A stretch of 48,350 nt of DNA. Source: an uncultured Polaribacter sp. (GTDB lineage: Bacteria > Bacteroidota > Bacteroidia > Flavobacteriales > Flavobacteriaceae). The stretch lies in assembly GCA_905480405.1 (NCBI GenBank), contig CAJQQH010000126.1:1-48350 (forward strand), written 5' to 3'. Every line of letters begins with the position of its first letter. Position 1 is the first letter of the stretch. A model generated the notes under the pieces. That model saw nothing but the letters and a program-made list of their open reading frames with translations, was not told the origin of the DNA and searched no databases. Positions 32,318 to 40,909 of the stretch are shown here, piece after piece. A program made the position numbers and the translations under genes.

Positions 32318-34740
32318 TTTAGTTTTTTCTTCTTCTTTTTCTTTTCGTCGTAAAAAAACCAACCAATAGAAACTACTATTAAAACCAAATATGAAATTAG
32401 AGAAATTAAACCACCTTGTTGTATGACTTTTGGCTCAAATTTAAATTCAATTTTATGTTTTCCAGCAGGAATCTTCATTCCACGTAAAACATAATTTACT
32501 CTATAATGGTTTGTTAATTCTCCGTCTATATAAGCATTCCATCCATCTTTATAATAAATCTCAGAAAACACTGCAAACTGTTCTTTTGTTGATTTTGATT
32601 GATATGTTAACGTTGTAACATCATATTCTAACAAACTAATTGTTGCTGTAGAGTCTTTATCAAAATTGAAAATACTACTTTCTAATAATTTACTTTTATC
32701 TAAAACAACAACACTTTTTGTATTTATAGAGTCTAAAGCTTGCATTTCTTCGTTAGCAGAATTTACGAGTTTAACTTGTTCTACAAACCAAGCATTACCA
32801 TTAATATCTGGATTTTGTTGCACTTGTTTTTGTCCTTCTTTATCAGCTACAATAAAATACTTAGTATTTAACATGTTTAAAACACCCATGTTATTTTTTG
32901 CAATTTGATAATCAAAAAGTTCTAGATAACGTCCCATTTTCGCTGCATGATAGCCACCAATTGATTGGTGAAAATATGAAGTAGAACCATCTTGCATAGG
33001 ATCTACAGTAAAATTAGCAACTCTAAAATGTGCTTTATCTTTTAAAATTAATTTATCTGCATTAGAAGCTGTAAAAGGCTTTTCTACTTTTCTAGAAGGC
33101 CTAAAATGTGTTTCATTAACATACTTTTTATCAACAGAAATTAAATCGAACAAAATAAATACAGCTAAAGCAATAACCGTAACCTTCTGTTTAAGTTTGT
33201 TCTTTAAAAAGAACCATAACGTAGCTGCAGAGATTAAAACTAAGGCAAGAGAACGTAAAGTATCAAATAATAACATGGCTTTTCTATCTGCAATTACTGC
33301 ATCAATTAAACCTGGTAAAACGGCGTAACTTTCATCTCTAAGTCCTTCAAATGTTGAAAAACTATGTGCTAATAAAAATCCTAAAACTATAAAACCGCCA
33401 AAAACATACACAGTTTTTTCTAAAGACCTACGTTTCTTTTTTTCTGTAATTTTAGATGAAAAGAATTCTTTTAAAGCCAAAACACCCAAAATAGGAACAC
33501 ATAATTCAGCAATGACTTGTATTGATGAAACTGCTCTAAATTTGTTATATAAAGGAATATAATCAATAAAAAAATTGGTTAATCCTTCAAAATTTCTTCC
33601 CCAACTTAAAACAATAGAAAATACAGTTGCAGCAACTAGCCATTGTTTTAATCTACCTTTTACAAGAAAAATACCCAAGAAAAATAAAAAGAAAATTACT
33701 GCACCAATATAAGCAGGTGCTTCTATAATTGGTTGATCTCCCCAATAAGTAAGTACTTGATTAGAATAATCGTCTGCAACCTTTTTGCCAGCATTTTTCT
33801 CTATTGTTTGATAAAAATCTGAACTATCATCTAATTTCTCAACAGTTCCTCCACCCATAAATCGAGGGATAAACAAATTAAAAGTTTCTAATTTAGCATA
33901 ACTATATTGTGTAATGTAACCTTTATCTAAACCTTTTGTAGCTTCTTTTTTACTACCGTCTGTATTTATAGTTAACTCAGATTTACCTCTAGTACTATAA
34001 TCTGTATATTCTTTCATAGCCATTAACCTAGACGAATTTGCGCCAATACCTAAAACCACAGCAGCAATAATTACTGCTGCTTGTTTTAAGAAAGTTAAAA
34101 AAGCTTTTTCTTTTATTGCATGTATAACTTCTACAATTCCTAAAATCAATAAACAAAAACCTAAGTAATAAGTCATTTGTATATGATTTGTGTAAATTTC
34201 TAGAGCCATTGCAATACCGGTAACAATAAAACCTAACACGTACTTTTTTTGAAAAACCCATAAAACTCCTGCTAACACCAATGGCATATATGCAATTGCA
34301 TGCGCTTTAGAATTATGACCTGGCACAAAAATAATAATTAAATAAGTTGAAAAACCGAATGAGAGCGCACCTAATACAGCTAATCTCCATTTAACTTTTA
34401 AAGCCATCATTAACACAAAAAAACTTAAAAAATATAAAAAGGTGTAATCTGCTGGTCTTGGTAAAAAGCGTAAAGTTCTGTCTAAAACACGTACTAAATC
34501 ATTAGGGTAATATGCACTTATTTGATATGCTGGCATTCCACTAAATGATGCTCCTGTCCAATAGGGTTCTGCATTTTTATCAGCTCTAAAGTCGTTAATT
34601 TCTTTTACCATTCCTCGAAACTGAGTAATGTCTGATTGCGATATTTTCTGTCCTTTTAAAACTGGGTGAAAGTAAATTAATGATGCGATAGCAAAAATTG
34701 CAATTGCTATAAAATAAGGAAGTATCTTTTTTAGTTTCAA
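32314..34740 (-). CDS. YfhO family membrane protein (GT-C like)
   Basis: The 808-residue protein starts with one membrane helix (8-27), has about a dozen more up to residue about 515, a large extracytoplasmic C-terminal domain (about 530-775) and a final helix before a lysine-rich tail (KKKKKKLK). The loop after the first helix has the acidic and aromatic residues expected of GT-C polyprenyl-phosphate-sugar transferases (SDITQFRGMVKEI near 37-49). Firmicute YfhO glycosylates teichoic acid; the Bacteroidota homologues are not characterised. It is first in the glycan run and overlaps the downstream glycosyltransferase by 4 bases. Confidence 0.87.
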   Translation of the reverse strand: MKLKKILPYFIAIAIFAIASLIYFHPVLKGQKISQSDITQFRGMVKEINDFRADKNAEPYWTGASFSGMPAYQISAYYPNDLVRVLDRTLRFLPRPADYTFLYFLSFFVLMMALKVKWRLAVLGALSFGFSTYLIIIFVPGHNSKAHAIAYMPLVLAGVLWVFQKKYVLGFIVTGIAMALEIYTNHIQMTYYLGFCLLILGIVEVIHAIKEKAFLTFLKQAAVIIAAVVLGIGANSSRLMAMKEYTDYSTRGKSELTINTDGSKKEATKGLDKGYITQYSYAKLETFNLFIPRFMGGGTVEKLDDSSDFYQTIEKNAGKKVADDYSNQVLTYWGDQPIIEAPAYIGAVIFFLFFLGIFLVKGRLKQWLVAATVFSIVLSWGRNFEGLTNFFIDYIPLYNKFRAVSSIQVIAELCVPILGVLALKEFFSSKITEKKKRRSLEKTVYVFGGFIVLGFLLAHSFSTFEGLRDESYAVLPGLIDAVIADRKAMLLFDTLRSLALVLISAATLWFFLKNKLKQKVTVIALAVFILFDLISVDKKYVNETHFRPSRKVEKPFTASNADKLILKDKAHFRVANFTVDPMQDGSTSYFHQSIGGYHAAKMGRYLELFDYQIAKNNMGVLNMLNTKYFIVADKEGQKQVQQNPDINGNAWFVEQVKLVNSANEEMQALDSINTKSVVVLDKSKLLESSIFNFDKDSTATISLLEYDVTTLTYQSKSTKEQFAVFSEIYYKDGWNAYIDGELTNHYRVNYVLRGMKIPAGKHKIEFKFEPKVIQQGGLISLISYLVLIVVSIGWFFYDEKKKKKKKLK

Positions 34741-34803
34741 ACTTTGGTTTTAAAATTGATATTGTTATTAAACTTTATTTTGATGAAAAACTTGTTATAA
34801 AAG

Positions 34804-35058
34804 TTAATCAATTTCTTCAAAATCTACATACTCTCCAACAGAGTTTTTACTTTGTTGGCTATTTTGTGGTGCTTTATCTATAATTGTTTCTCCTTTTTTT
34901 ATCGTACTTTTTTGTTGCTGGTTGCCAAATTGCTGTTCAGCTTTCCTTTGCATAGTTTCCGCTGCTTTCTTTACTAAAAATGGTGCAAATAAACGTGCTA
35001 AAAATTTAAACGCATAAAAAAAGAATAATATAAATAGAATAGTTTTTAATAAACCCAT
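34804..35058 (-). CDS. DUF4834 family small membrane protein
   Basis: The start is the ATG at 35058 (84 residues, MGLLKTILFILFFFYAFKFLARLFAPFLVKK); an upstream ATG at 35097 adds 13 atypical residues. One hydrophobic segment (about 4-25) is followed by a Gln/Lys-rich tail ending GEYVDFEEID, which is the DUF4834 hallmark. This family is restricted to Bacteroidota and its function is unknown. It lies upstream of the YfhO gene (63 bases) and may be co-transcribed with the glycan run. Confidence 0.8.
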   Translation of the reverse strand: MGLLKTILFILFFFYAFKFLARLFAPFLVKKAAETMQRKAEQQFGNQQQKSTIKKGETIIDKAPQNSQQSKNSVGEYVDFEEID

Positions 35059-35138
35059 TGATAATCTATGTTTAAAAAATAAAATCAAAAATAACAATTT
35101 GACAACAATTCTAACGTTAACAAACTACAAAAGTTTTA

Positions 35139-35146
35139 CAAAGCTA
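35139..35146 (-). promoter_or_regulatory. Candidate -7 element for DUF4834 / glycan run
   Basis: On the minus strand TAGCTTTG fits TAnnTTTG, about 80 bases before the DUF4834 start. A second match, TATTTTTG (35086-35093), lies 28 bases before the start. Neither has a well-placed TTG, so the choice is open. Confidence 0.35.
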
Positions 35147-35185
35147 AAAAAGGATGCATTACTTTTAAAAACAGCATTTTTGTTC

Positions 35186-35193
35186 TATGTTTG
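35186..35193 (+). promoter_or_regulatory. -7 element of the outer-membrane protein gene
   Basis: TATGTTTG matches TAnnTTTG exactly, 43 bases before the ATG at 35236. Confidence 0.5.
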
Positions 35194-35235
35194 TTTCACA
35201 TAATCTAACTTGTAATTAAACTTATTATTTGAGAA

Positions 35236-36239
35236 ATGAAAAACCGTAATCTAAAACTTTTCTTATTATTTCTATTTTAGGTTTCTCTTCTATTTATAGT
35301 CAATACACTGAGGTTATAAACTCTAATAAACCAGGTTTTTCAGAGAGTCCTTATAGTGTTGGAACTGGCGTTTATCAATTTGAAAGTAATTTTTTTTTTA
35401 GAAATACTTCTATAGAACCTACTTTCTCTAAGCCACAATCTTTTGGTTTTGATATGCTTTTTAGAACTAGTTTTTTTTTAGAAAAACTAGAAATTAATGC
35501 GCAAGCAAGTTACCAACGAGATAAAATAGCTTTTAAAAACATATTTACTTCTCATTACTTTTCTTCAGGACTTAGTAAATTTACTATTGGTGCAAAATAT
35601 TTAGTTTTTCAACAGAAATACGAAGACAAGAGTAAAGAGGTTAGAAGTTGGAAAAGAAGAAATGCTTTTGATACAAAAAGACTAATTCCATCAGTAGCTA
35701 TTTATGCTGGTATGAATACAGATTTTGTAACCGACATTTATAAAACAGGTAGTATGTCTCCTAAAGCAGGAATTTTATTACAAAACAATTTAAGTGTCGA
35801 TTTTAATATTATTTCTAATTTTTATTATGATAAAATAGGAACAGATTTTGCTGAATTTTCTTATATTATAACTGGTACTTATAATTTTAATAACAGATGG
35901 TCTGCTTTTTTTGAAAACCAAACAATATTTCAGAAAAACCAAAACAACACAAACTTAGGTACTGGTTTAGCCTTTTTATTGAATAGAGATTTACAAATAA
36001 ATACTTCTGCTAGATTACTTATAGAAGGCAAAGCACAAGGTTTTTATGGTGGGCTTGGTGTTTCTTACAGAATAAACAGACATAAAGACGCTTATAAAGA
36101 AATTGATGAGAAAGGAAATAATGTAAAGAATACTCCAATCTCTCGTTACAATAAAAAGCAAAATGGGTTTTTTAAAAGACTTTTTAGTATTTTTACAAAA
36201 AAGAAAAGATCTAATAGAAAGAGAAAAAGAAATAATTAA
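35236..36239 (+). pseudogene. Outer-membrane transporter-type protein (phenol_MetA_deg-like), frameshifted in the signal peptide
   Basis: The ATG at 35236 reads MKNRNLKLFLLFLF and stops at 35278-35280. In the -1 frame, open from 35250, the sequence reads SKTFLIISILGFSSIYSQ, then YTEVINSNKPGFSESPYSVGT, and continues to 36239. INSNKPGFSESP and the following GVYQFESNFFF are hallmarks of the outer-membrane transporter-type family PF13557. No ATG, GTG or TTG lies in the open frame before codon 35454, which is well past the signal peptide. Thus one base appears to be missing between 35236 and 35262. The rest is intact: short beta strands and a basic C-terminal tail (FFKRLFSIFTKKKRSNRKRK). This could be a real loss, a sequencing error, or, less likely, ribosomal slippage. 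Confidence 0.75.
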
Positions 36240-36250
36240 CCCCCTTAACA

Positions 36251-37372
36251 ATGATTACTTTAAAAGAAGCAAAAACTAGAAGAGAAATAAAACGATTTGT
36301 TTTGTTTCCTTTTTCTCTGTATAGAAAAAACAAATATTGGGTACCTCCTATTATCAAAGATGAGATAAACAATTTTGACGCTAAAAAGAATCCTGTTTTT
36401 AAAAATGCTGACGCAAGATTTTTTCTAGCTTATAAAGGCAAAAAAATTGTAGGACGAGTTGTTGCTATCGTAAACTGGTCTGAAGTAAATGATCAGAAAA
36501 TAAAAAAAATGCGTTTTGGTTGGTTTGATGTAATAGACGACATTGAAGTTTCTAAAGCTTTGTTAGAAAAAGTAAATGAAATTGGACACGAACATAATTT
36601 AGAATATATAGAAGGTCCTGTTGGTTTTAATAACTTAGATAAAACTGGTGTTTTAGTAGATGGTTTTGATCATTTAGGAACCATGATAACTTGGTACAAT
36701 CACCCATACTATAAAAAGCATTTAGAACAATTAGGTTTTGTAAAAGAAAAAGAATATTTAGAAAACAAGTTTAAATTTAGTAACGTAGATGCTGTTTATT
36801 ATAACAGAATTAGCAACATTATTAAAAGACGTTATAAACTTAAAGCCTTAGATTTTAATAAAACTAGCGAAATACTACCTTACGTAGAAGAAATGTTTGA
36901 GGTTTTTAGTGCTTCGTATTCTAAATTATCCACTTTTGTTCCTATTTCAGATTCACAAATAAGTTATTTTAAGAAGAAATATATTTCTTTCATCAATCCT
37001 GAATATATAAAATTTGTGATGGATGAAAACAATAAACTTGTTGCTTTTGCTATTGTTATGCCTTCATTTTCGACAGCTTTACAAAAAGCAAGAGGACGAT
37101 TATTTCCTTTAGGAATGTTGCGTTTATTAAAAGCTAGAAAACACGCTAAAGATGTTACTTTTTATTTAATTGGTGTACATCCAGATTACCAAAACAAAGG
37201 AGTTACTGCTATTATTTTTGATCAATACACAAAAACGTTTTCTAAAAAAGGAATTGTAAATTGTATTAGAACTCCAGAATTAGAGGAAAACGAATCTATT
37301 AAAAAGATTTGGGCAGATTTTAACCCTGTTACTCATAAAAGAAGAAGAACTTATAGAAAGAGCGTTCAGTAA
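36251..37372 (+). CDS. GNAT-like acyltransferase-fold protein
   Basis: The 373-residue protein begins MITLKEAKTRREIKRFVLFPFSLYRKNKYWVPPI and has a second GNAT-like half with FYLIGVHPDYQNKGVTAIIFDQYTK (about 298-322), where GVHPDYQNKGV is the acetyl-CoA-binding motif A pattern. The first half has IEGPVGFNNLDKTGVLVDGFDHLGTMITWYNHPYYKKHLEQLGF, conserved in Bacteroidota proteins of this type, some of which are named GTP cyclohydrolase in databases without support. Substrate unknown. It starts 11 bases after the stop of the frameshifted outer-membrane gene, so they probably share a transcript. Confidence 0.78.
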   Translation: MITLKEAKTRREIKRFVLFPFSLYRKNKYWVPPIIKDEINNFDAKKNPVFKNADARFFLAYKGKKIVGRVVAIVNWSEVNDQKIKKMRFGWFDVIDDIEVSKALLEKVNEIGHEHNLEYIEGPVGFNNLDKTGVLVDGFDHLGTMITWYNHPYYKKHLEQLGFVKEKEYLENKFKFSNVDAVYYNRISNIIKRRYKLKALDFNKTSEILPYVEEMFEVFSASYSKLSTFVPISDSQISYFKKKYISFINPEYIKFVMDENNKLVAFAIVMPSFSTALQKARGRLFPLGMLRLLKARKHAKDVTFYLIGVHPDYQNKGVTAIIFDQYTKTFSKKGIVNCIRTPELEENESIKKIWADFNPVTHKRRRTYRKSVQ

Positions 37373-37432
37373 TTTAACTAACTTTAGTAGTTAACTAAAA
37401 TGACAACTCTACCACTTTGAACCTAATTTAAA

Positions 37433-38140
37433 ATGCAGTTATTTTACAATCCTGATATTATAGAAAGTACAACTCAAATTACTTTTGATAAAATTGAAAG
37501 CAGACATATTGTTCGTGTTTTAAGAAAAAAAGAAGGTTCCATATTACATATTACTAACGGAAAAGGGTTTTTATTTGATGCAAAAATTAATTTTGCAGGC
37601 GATAAAAAATGCATTGCAGATATTATTAATGTTCAAGAAAAACCAAAACCTTGGCAGTATTATTTACACATTGCCATTGCTCCAACAAAAAATAATGATA
37701 GAATAGAATGGTTTTTAGAAAAAGCTACAGAAATAGGAATCGATGAAATAACTCCTATTATTTGCAGTAATTCTGAACGTAGATTTGTAAAATTAGAGCG
37801 TTTCGAAAAAATTATTCTATCTGCTATGAAGCAATCTTTAAAATTTACGCTCCCTAAAATTAATGAACCTGTAAAATTTACTGATTTTATAAATAAAAAT
37901 ATAGACGGTACCTTTTGTATTGCACATTGTGAAAAACAAGAAAAAAACCTTCTAAAAGACGTTATAAACCCATCAGAAAAAACAACTATTTTAATTGGTC
38001 CTGAAGGCGATTTTTCTTCTCAAGAAATAATTAGAGCATTAGAAAAGAAAATTACACCAATTTCTTTAGGAGAAAGTAGATTAAGAACAGAAACTGCGGC
38101 TTTAGTTGCCGTACAAAATGTTTCGTTTATCAATCAGTAA
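37433..38140 (+). CDS. rsmE: 16S rRNA (uracil(1498)-N(3))-methyltransferase
   Basis: RsmE methylates U1498 of 16S rRNA using SAM. The 235-residue protein has an N-terminal PUA-like barrel (about 1-70) and a SPOUT trefoil-knot domain with LEKATEIGIDEITPIICSNSERR and the knot motifs LIGPEGDFSSQEI (about 183-195) and SLGESRLRTETAALVAVQ (about 210-227), which form the SAM site. Length and motifs are complete. It follows the GNAT-like gene by 60 bases. Confidence 0.96.
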   Translation: MQLFYNPDIIESTTQITFDKIESRHIVRVLRKKEGSILHITNGKGFLFDAKINFAGDKKCIADIINVQEKPKPWQYYLHIAIAPTKNNDRIEWFLEKATEIGIDEITPIICSNSERRFVKLERFEKIILSAMKQSLKFTLPKINEPVKFTDFINKNIDGTFCIAHCEKQEKNLLKDVINPSEKTTILIGPEGDFSSQEIIRALEKKITPISLGESRLRTETAALVAVQNVSFINQ

Positions 38141-38183
38141 AATCATTTTTAGTATCTTGCTTTAAATTCTTTTTTAATAATTT

Positions 38184-38825
38184 ATGAAGCAATTTATTAC
38201 ACTATTATTTTTATTCCTTTTTACAACTACAAACGCACAAGATGTAGCTATTTTAAAATACAATGGCGGTGGAGACTGGTATGCAAACCCAACAGCAATT
38301 CCTAATTTAGTTGCCTTTGCAAATAAGAATATTAAAACAAATATTTCTAAAAATCCACAAACTGTAACTGTAAATAGTGAAGACATTTTTAACTTTCCTT
38401 TATTGTTTATGACAGGTCATGGAAACATTTTTTTTTCTGATGAAGAAGCTATAAATTTAAAAAACTATTTAATTTCTGGTGGATTTTTACATATTTCAGA
38501 CAATTACGGAATGGATAAATTTATACGTAGAGAGTTAAAAAAAGTATTTCCTAAACTAGAATTTAAAGAGATACCAAGTAATCATCCTATTTACAATCAG
38601 ACTTTTAAATTTCCAGAAGGAATCCCAAAAATTCATGAACACGATAAAAAATCAGCACAAGGTTTTGGATTGTTTTATGAAGGTAGATTAGTTGTTTTTT
38701 ACGATTATGAAACCGATTTAAGTGATGGATGGGAAGATGAAATCATACATAACAATCCTAAAAATGTACGTGAGAAAGCATTAAAAATGGGCGCAAATAT
38801 TATAGAGTATGCTTTTAGAAACTAA
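38184..38825 (+). CDS. DUF4159 domain-containing exported protein
   Basis: The 213-residue protein has a signal peptide (MKQFITLLFLFLFTTTNA, Q follows) and the DUF4159 core DVAILKYNGGGDWYANPTAIPNLVAFANKN, FNFPLLFMTGHGNIFFSDEEAINLKNYLISGGFLHISDNYGMD and PSNHPIYNQTFKFPEGIPKIHEHD. The fold is predicted to resemble glutamine-amidotransferase/ThuA-like flavodoxin folds in which a glycine-rich turn precedes a helix (inference); no nucleophile cysteine is seen at that turn. Families with this domain occur with gliding and surface genes in Bacteroidota, but a direct role is unproven. Its last 17 bases overlap the start of the symporter gene. Confidence 0.85.
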   Translation: MKQFITLLFLFLFTTTNAQDVAILKYNGGGDWYANPTAIPNLVAFANKNIKTNISKNPQTVTVNSEDIFNFPLLFMTGHGNIFFSDEEAINLKNYLISGGFLHISDNYGMDKFIRRELKKVFPKLEFKEIPSNHPIYNQTFKFPEGIPKIHEHDKKSAQGFGLFYEGRLVVFYDYETDLSDGWEDEIIHNNPKNVREKALKMGANIIEYAFRN

Positions 38826-39744
38826 TCCTACTATCAATATAGATGACATCAAAATAAATTTTGATTCTAGTGGCTTATGGGTTTTAAACATTGCCATTGC
38901 AATTATTATGTTTGGTGTTGCTTTAGGTATTTCTTTTGAAGACTTTAAACGTCTTTTTAAAAACCCAAAAATAGTTTTTGTAGGGGTTTTATCACAATTT
39001 ATATTATTACCAGCGGCAACTTTTGGGGCAATATTAATCATAGAACCTCATCCTAGTTTTGCTTTAGGTATGATAATGATTGCTGCTTGTCCTGGAGGAA
39101 ATGTTTCTAACTTTTTTAGTAAAATGGCAGGTGGAAATGCTGCACTTTCTGTAAGTTTAACCGCTTTTGCAACTCTAATTTGCATTTTTATGACTCCTTT
39201 TAATTTGCAGTTTTGGGGAAGCATGTACGAACCTACAAATACAATTTTAAAAACTGTAGAATTAAATTGGATAGATTTATTGAAACTTGTTTCTCTAATT
39301 TTAGGAATTCCGTTAATTTCTGGGATGATTATTAAGCATTACCATTCTGAAATGGCAGAAAAAATTGAAAAGGTTTTAAAACCATTATCAATGTTGGTTT
39401 TTATCGCTTTAATATTTATTGCTTTTTCTCAAAATTTAGATGTTTTTGCAAATCACATACATCATGTTTTGTTATTGGTTATTTTTCATAATATTTTTGC
39501 TTTTATTCTTGGTTTTTACACGGCTAAAAGCTTTAAACTAAACACGCAAGATTGTAAAACGATTGCAATGGAGACAGGGATACAAAACGGAGGTTTAGGA
39601 TTACTTTTAATCTTTGGGTTCTTTGATGGTTTAGGCGGAATGGCTTTATTAGCTGCTTTTTGGGGTGTTTGGGATGTTTTTTCTGGAATGGCTTTAGCAA
39701 CTTTTTGGGGTAGAAATAAAAATAAACAAATAGAAATTAATTAA
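38809..39744 (+). CDS. Bile acid:sodium symporter family protein (BASS)
   Basis: The 311-residue protein has about nine or ten membrane segments. Family motifs are present: FGVALGISFEDFKRLFKNPK (about 35-54), IAACPGGNVSNFFSKMAGGNAALSVSLTAFATL (about 91-123, the Na+-site unwound helix) and METGIQNGGLGLLLI (about 257-271, the second crossover helix). BASS carriers move small organic anions such as pantoate, pyruvate or bile acids with Na+; the substrate cannot be read from sequence. The start at 38809 overlaps DUF4159 by 17 bases in another frame, and the stop abuts the ATG of the next gene. Confidence 0.9.
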   Translation: MLLETNPTINIDDIKINFDSSGLWVLNIAIAIIMFGVALGISFEDFKRLFKNPKIVFVGVLSQFILLPAATFGAILIIEPHPSFALGMIMIAACPGGNVSNFFSKMAGGNAALSVSLTAFATLICIFMTPFNLQFWGSMYEPTNTILKTVELNWIDLLKLVSLILGIPLISGMIIKHYHSEMAEKIEKVLKPLSMLVFIALIFIAFSQNLDVFANHIHHVLLLVIFHNIFAFILGFYTAKSFKLNTQDCKTIAMETGIQNGGLGLLLIFGFFDGLGGMALLAAFWGVWDVFSGMALATFWGRNKNKQIEIN

Positions 39745-40800
39745 ATGAGAATATCACAGACTTGGTTTTTAAGCGTTCGTTATTTTATTAAAATTGGTTT
39801 ATTTTTTTACACAAAACAAACAAAAGTAAATGGTCTTGAAAATATTCCTAAAAAAGGTGCCGTTTTGTTTGCAATTAACCACCCAAATGGTTTACTAGAC
39901 CCTTTAGTAGTAACTACACATAACCCAAGAATAAACTTCTTTTTGGTAAGAGCAGCAGCTTTTAAAAAATCCTTTATTAAAAAAATATTAGAATCTTTAA
40001 ACCTAATGCCAATTTATAGAATTAGAGATGGCATACAGCAACTTTCTAATAATGAAGAAATTTTTAACAAGTGTTATAAAATACTTGAAAGAAAAGATAC
40101 TTTAGTAATTTTCCCTGAAGGAACTCACAATAGAAAAAGAACTGCAAGACCTTTAAGTAAAGGTTTTACAAGAATTGTTTCTGGAGCATTAGAAAAATTT
40201 CCGGATTTAGATATTGCTGTGATTCCGGTAGGATTAACCTACCAAAATGCATCTATTTTTCCTAGTAAAGTTTGCGTTAACTATGGTTCTCCTATAAATA
40301 CTAGAAATATTTTTGACGCTAACACAAAAGCTAAATCTATTAATATTCTAAAAAAAGAAGTCTCTAATCAATTAGAAAAATTAAGTGTTCATATTACAGA
40401 TGATGAAAACTATAATAATGTACTTTCTAAATTAAATAAAGCTCAGGTTGATTTTACAGAGGTTGATATCGTGAATAAAATGATACAAGAAAATTCTTTT
40501 CCTAAAGAGAAAAAGAAAGCTATAAATTTTGTAAAACCTTTGTATTATTTAATTGTCTTAAACAGTATTATTCCTATGTTAATATGGAAGAAAATTTCTA
40601 AAAAGATTGATGAAATCGAATTTGTAGATACTTTTAGGTTTGCAATTAATTTGTTTGTTTTTCCTATTTTTTATCTTTTACAAACTTGTTTCGTTGGTTT
40701 TTTTTATAATGCTAAAACTGCTTTTATTTATTTATTTTTTTCTCTTTTATTAGTTTTTATCTACTCTAAATTTTCGCCAACAAATACAGAAATCAATTAA
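39745..40800 (+). CDS. PlsC-like lysophospholipid acyltransferase family protein
   Basis: The 351-residue protein has the acyltransferase blocks: block I INHPNGLLDPLVV (about 50-62), where the catalytic His is followed by five and not four residues before Asp; block II-like NLMPIYRIRDG; block III VIFPEGTHNRKRTARPLSKGFTRI (about 122-145); and block IV VIPVGLTYQ. The family transfers acyl chains to lysophosphatidate or a related lipid. The HX5D form is frequent in Bacteroidota membrane acyltransferases. One hydrophobic segment lies near 269-282 and two toward the C terminus (about 295-340). It starts immediately after the symporter stop. Confidence 0.88.
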   Translation: MRISQTWFLSVRYFIKIGLFFYTKQTKVNGLENIPKKGAVLFAINHPNGLLDPLVVTTHNPRINFFLVRAAAFKKSFIKKILESLNLMPIYRIRDGIQQLSNNEEIFNKCYKILERKDTLVIFPEGTHNRKRTARPLSKGFTRIVSGALEKFPDLDIAVIPVGLTYQNASIFPSKVCVNYGSPINTRNIFDANTKAKSINILKKEVSNQLEKLSVHITDDENYNNVLSKLNKAQVDFTEVDIVNKMIQENSFPKEKKKAINFVKPLYYLIVLNSIIPMLIWKKISKKIDEIEFVDTFRFAINLFVFPIFYLLQTCFVGFFYNAKTAFIYLFFSLLLVFIYSKFSPTNTEIN

Positions 40801-40852
40801 GTTTGGTTTAAAGAAATAAATACATTTAGCCCTGATTGTAGCATTTGTTTTA

Positions 40853-40884
40853 GCTCTTTTTATTCTTTTACTGAATAAAAAAGC
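40853..40884. terminator. Bidirectional terminator between the PlsC-like and GH3 genes
   Basis: GCTCTTTTTATTC (40853-40865) pairs with GAATAAAAAAGC (40873-40884) around a 7-base loop with a one-base bulge. A/T-rich arms give a U-rich end on either strand, as expected between two convergent genes. Confidence 0.55.
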
Positions 40885-40909
40885 GAGTGCGAAAAGCAGG
40901 AAATAGCTT

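Noticed and set aside
32318..32362. 15-codon Lys/Glu-rich extension of the second glycosyltransferase
   Set aside because: It is the shadow of the lysine tail of the YfhO gene; the ATGA overlap at 32317 gives the normal start.
35236..35262. Programmed -1 ribosomal frameshift in the outer-membrane gene
   Set aside because: No canonical X-XXY-YYZ slippery heptamer is present in the zero frame and no downstream stem-loop was seen; a base loss or sequencing error is simpler.
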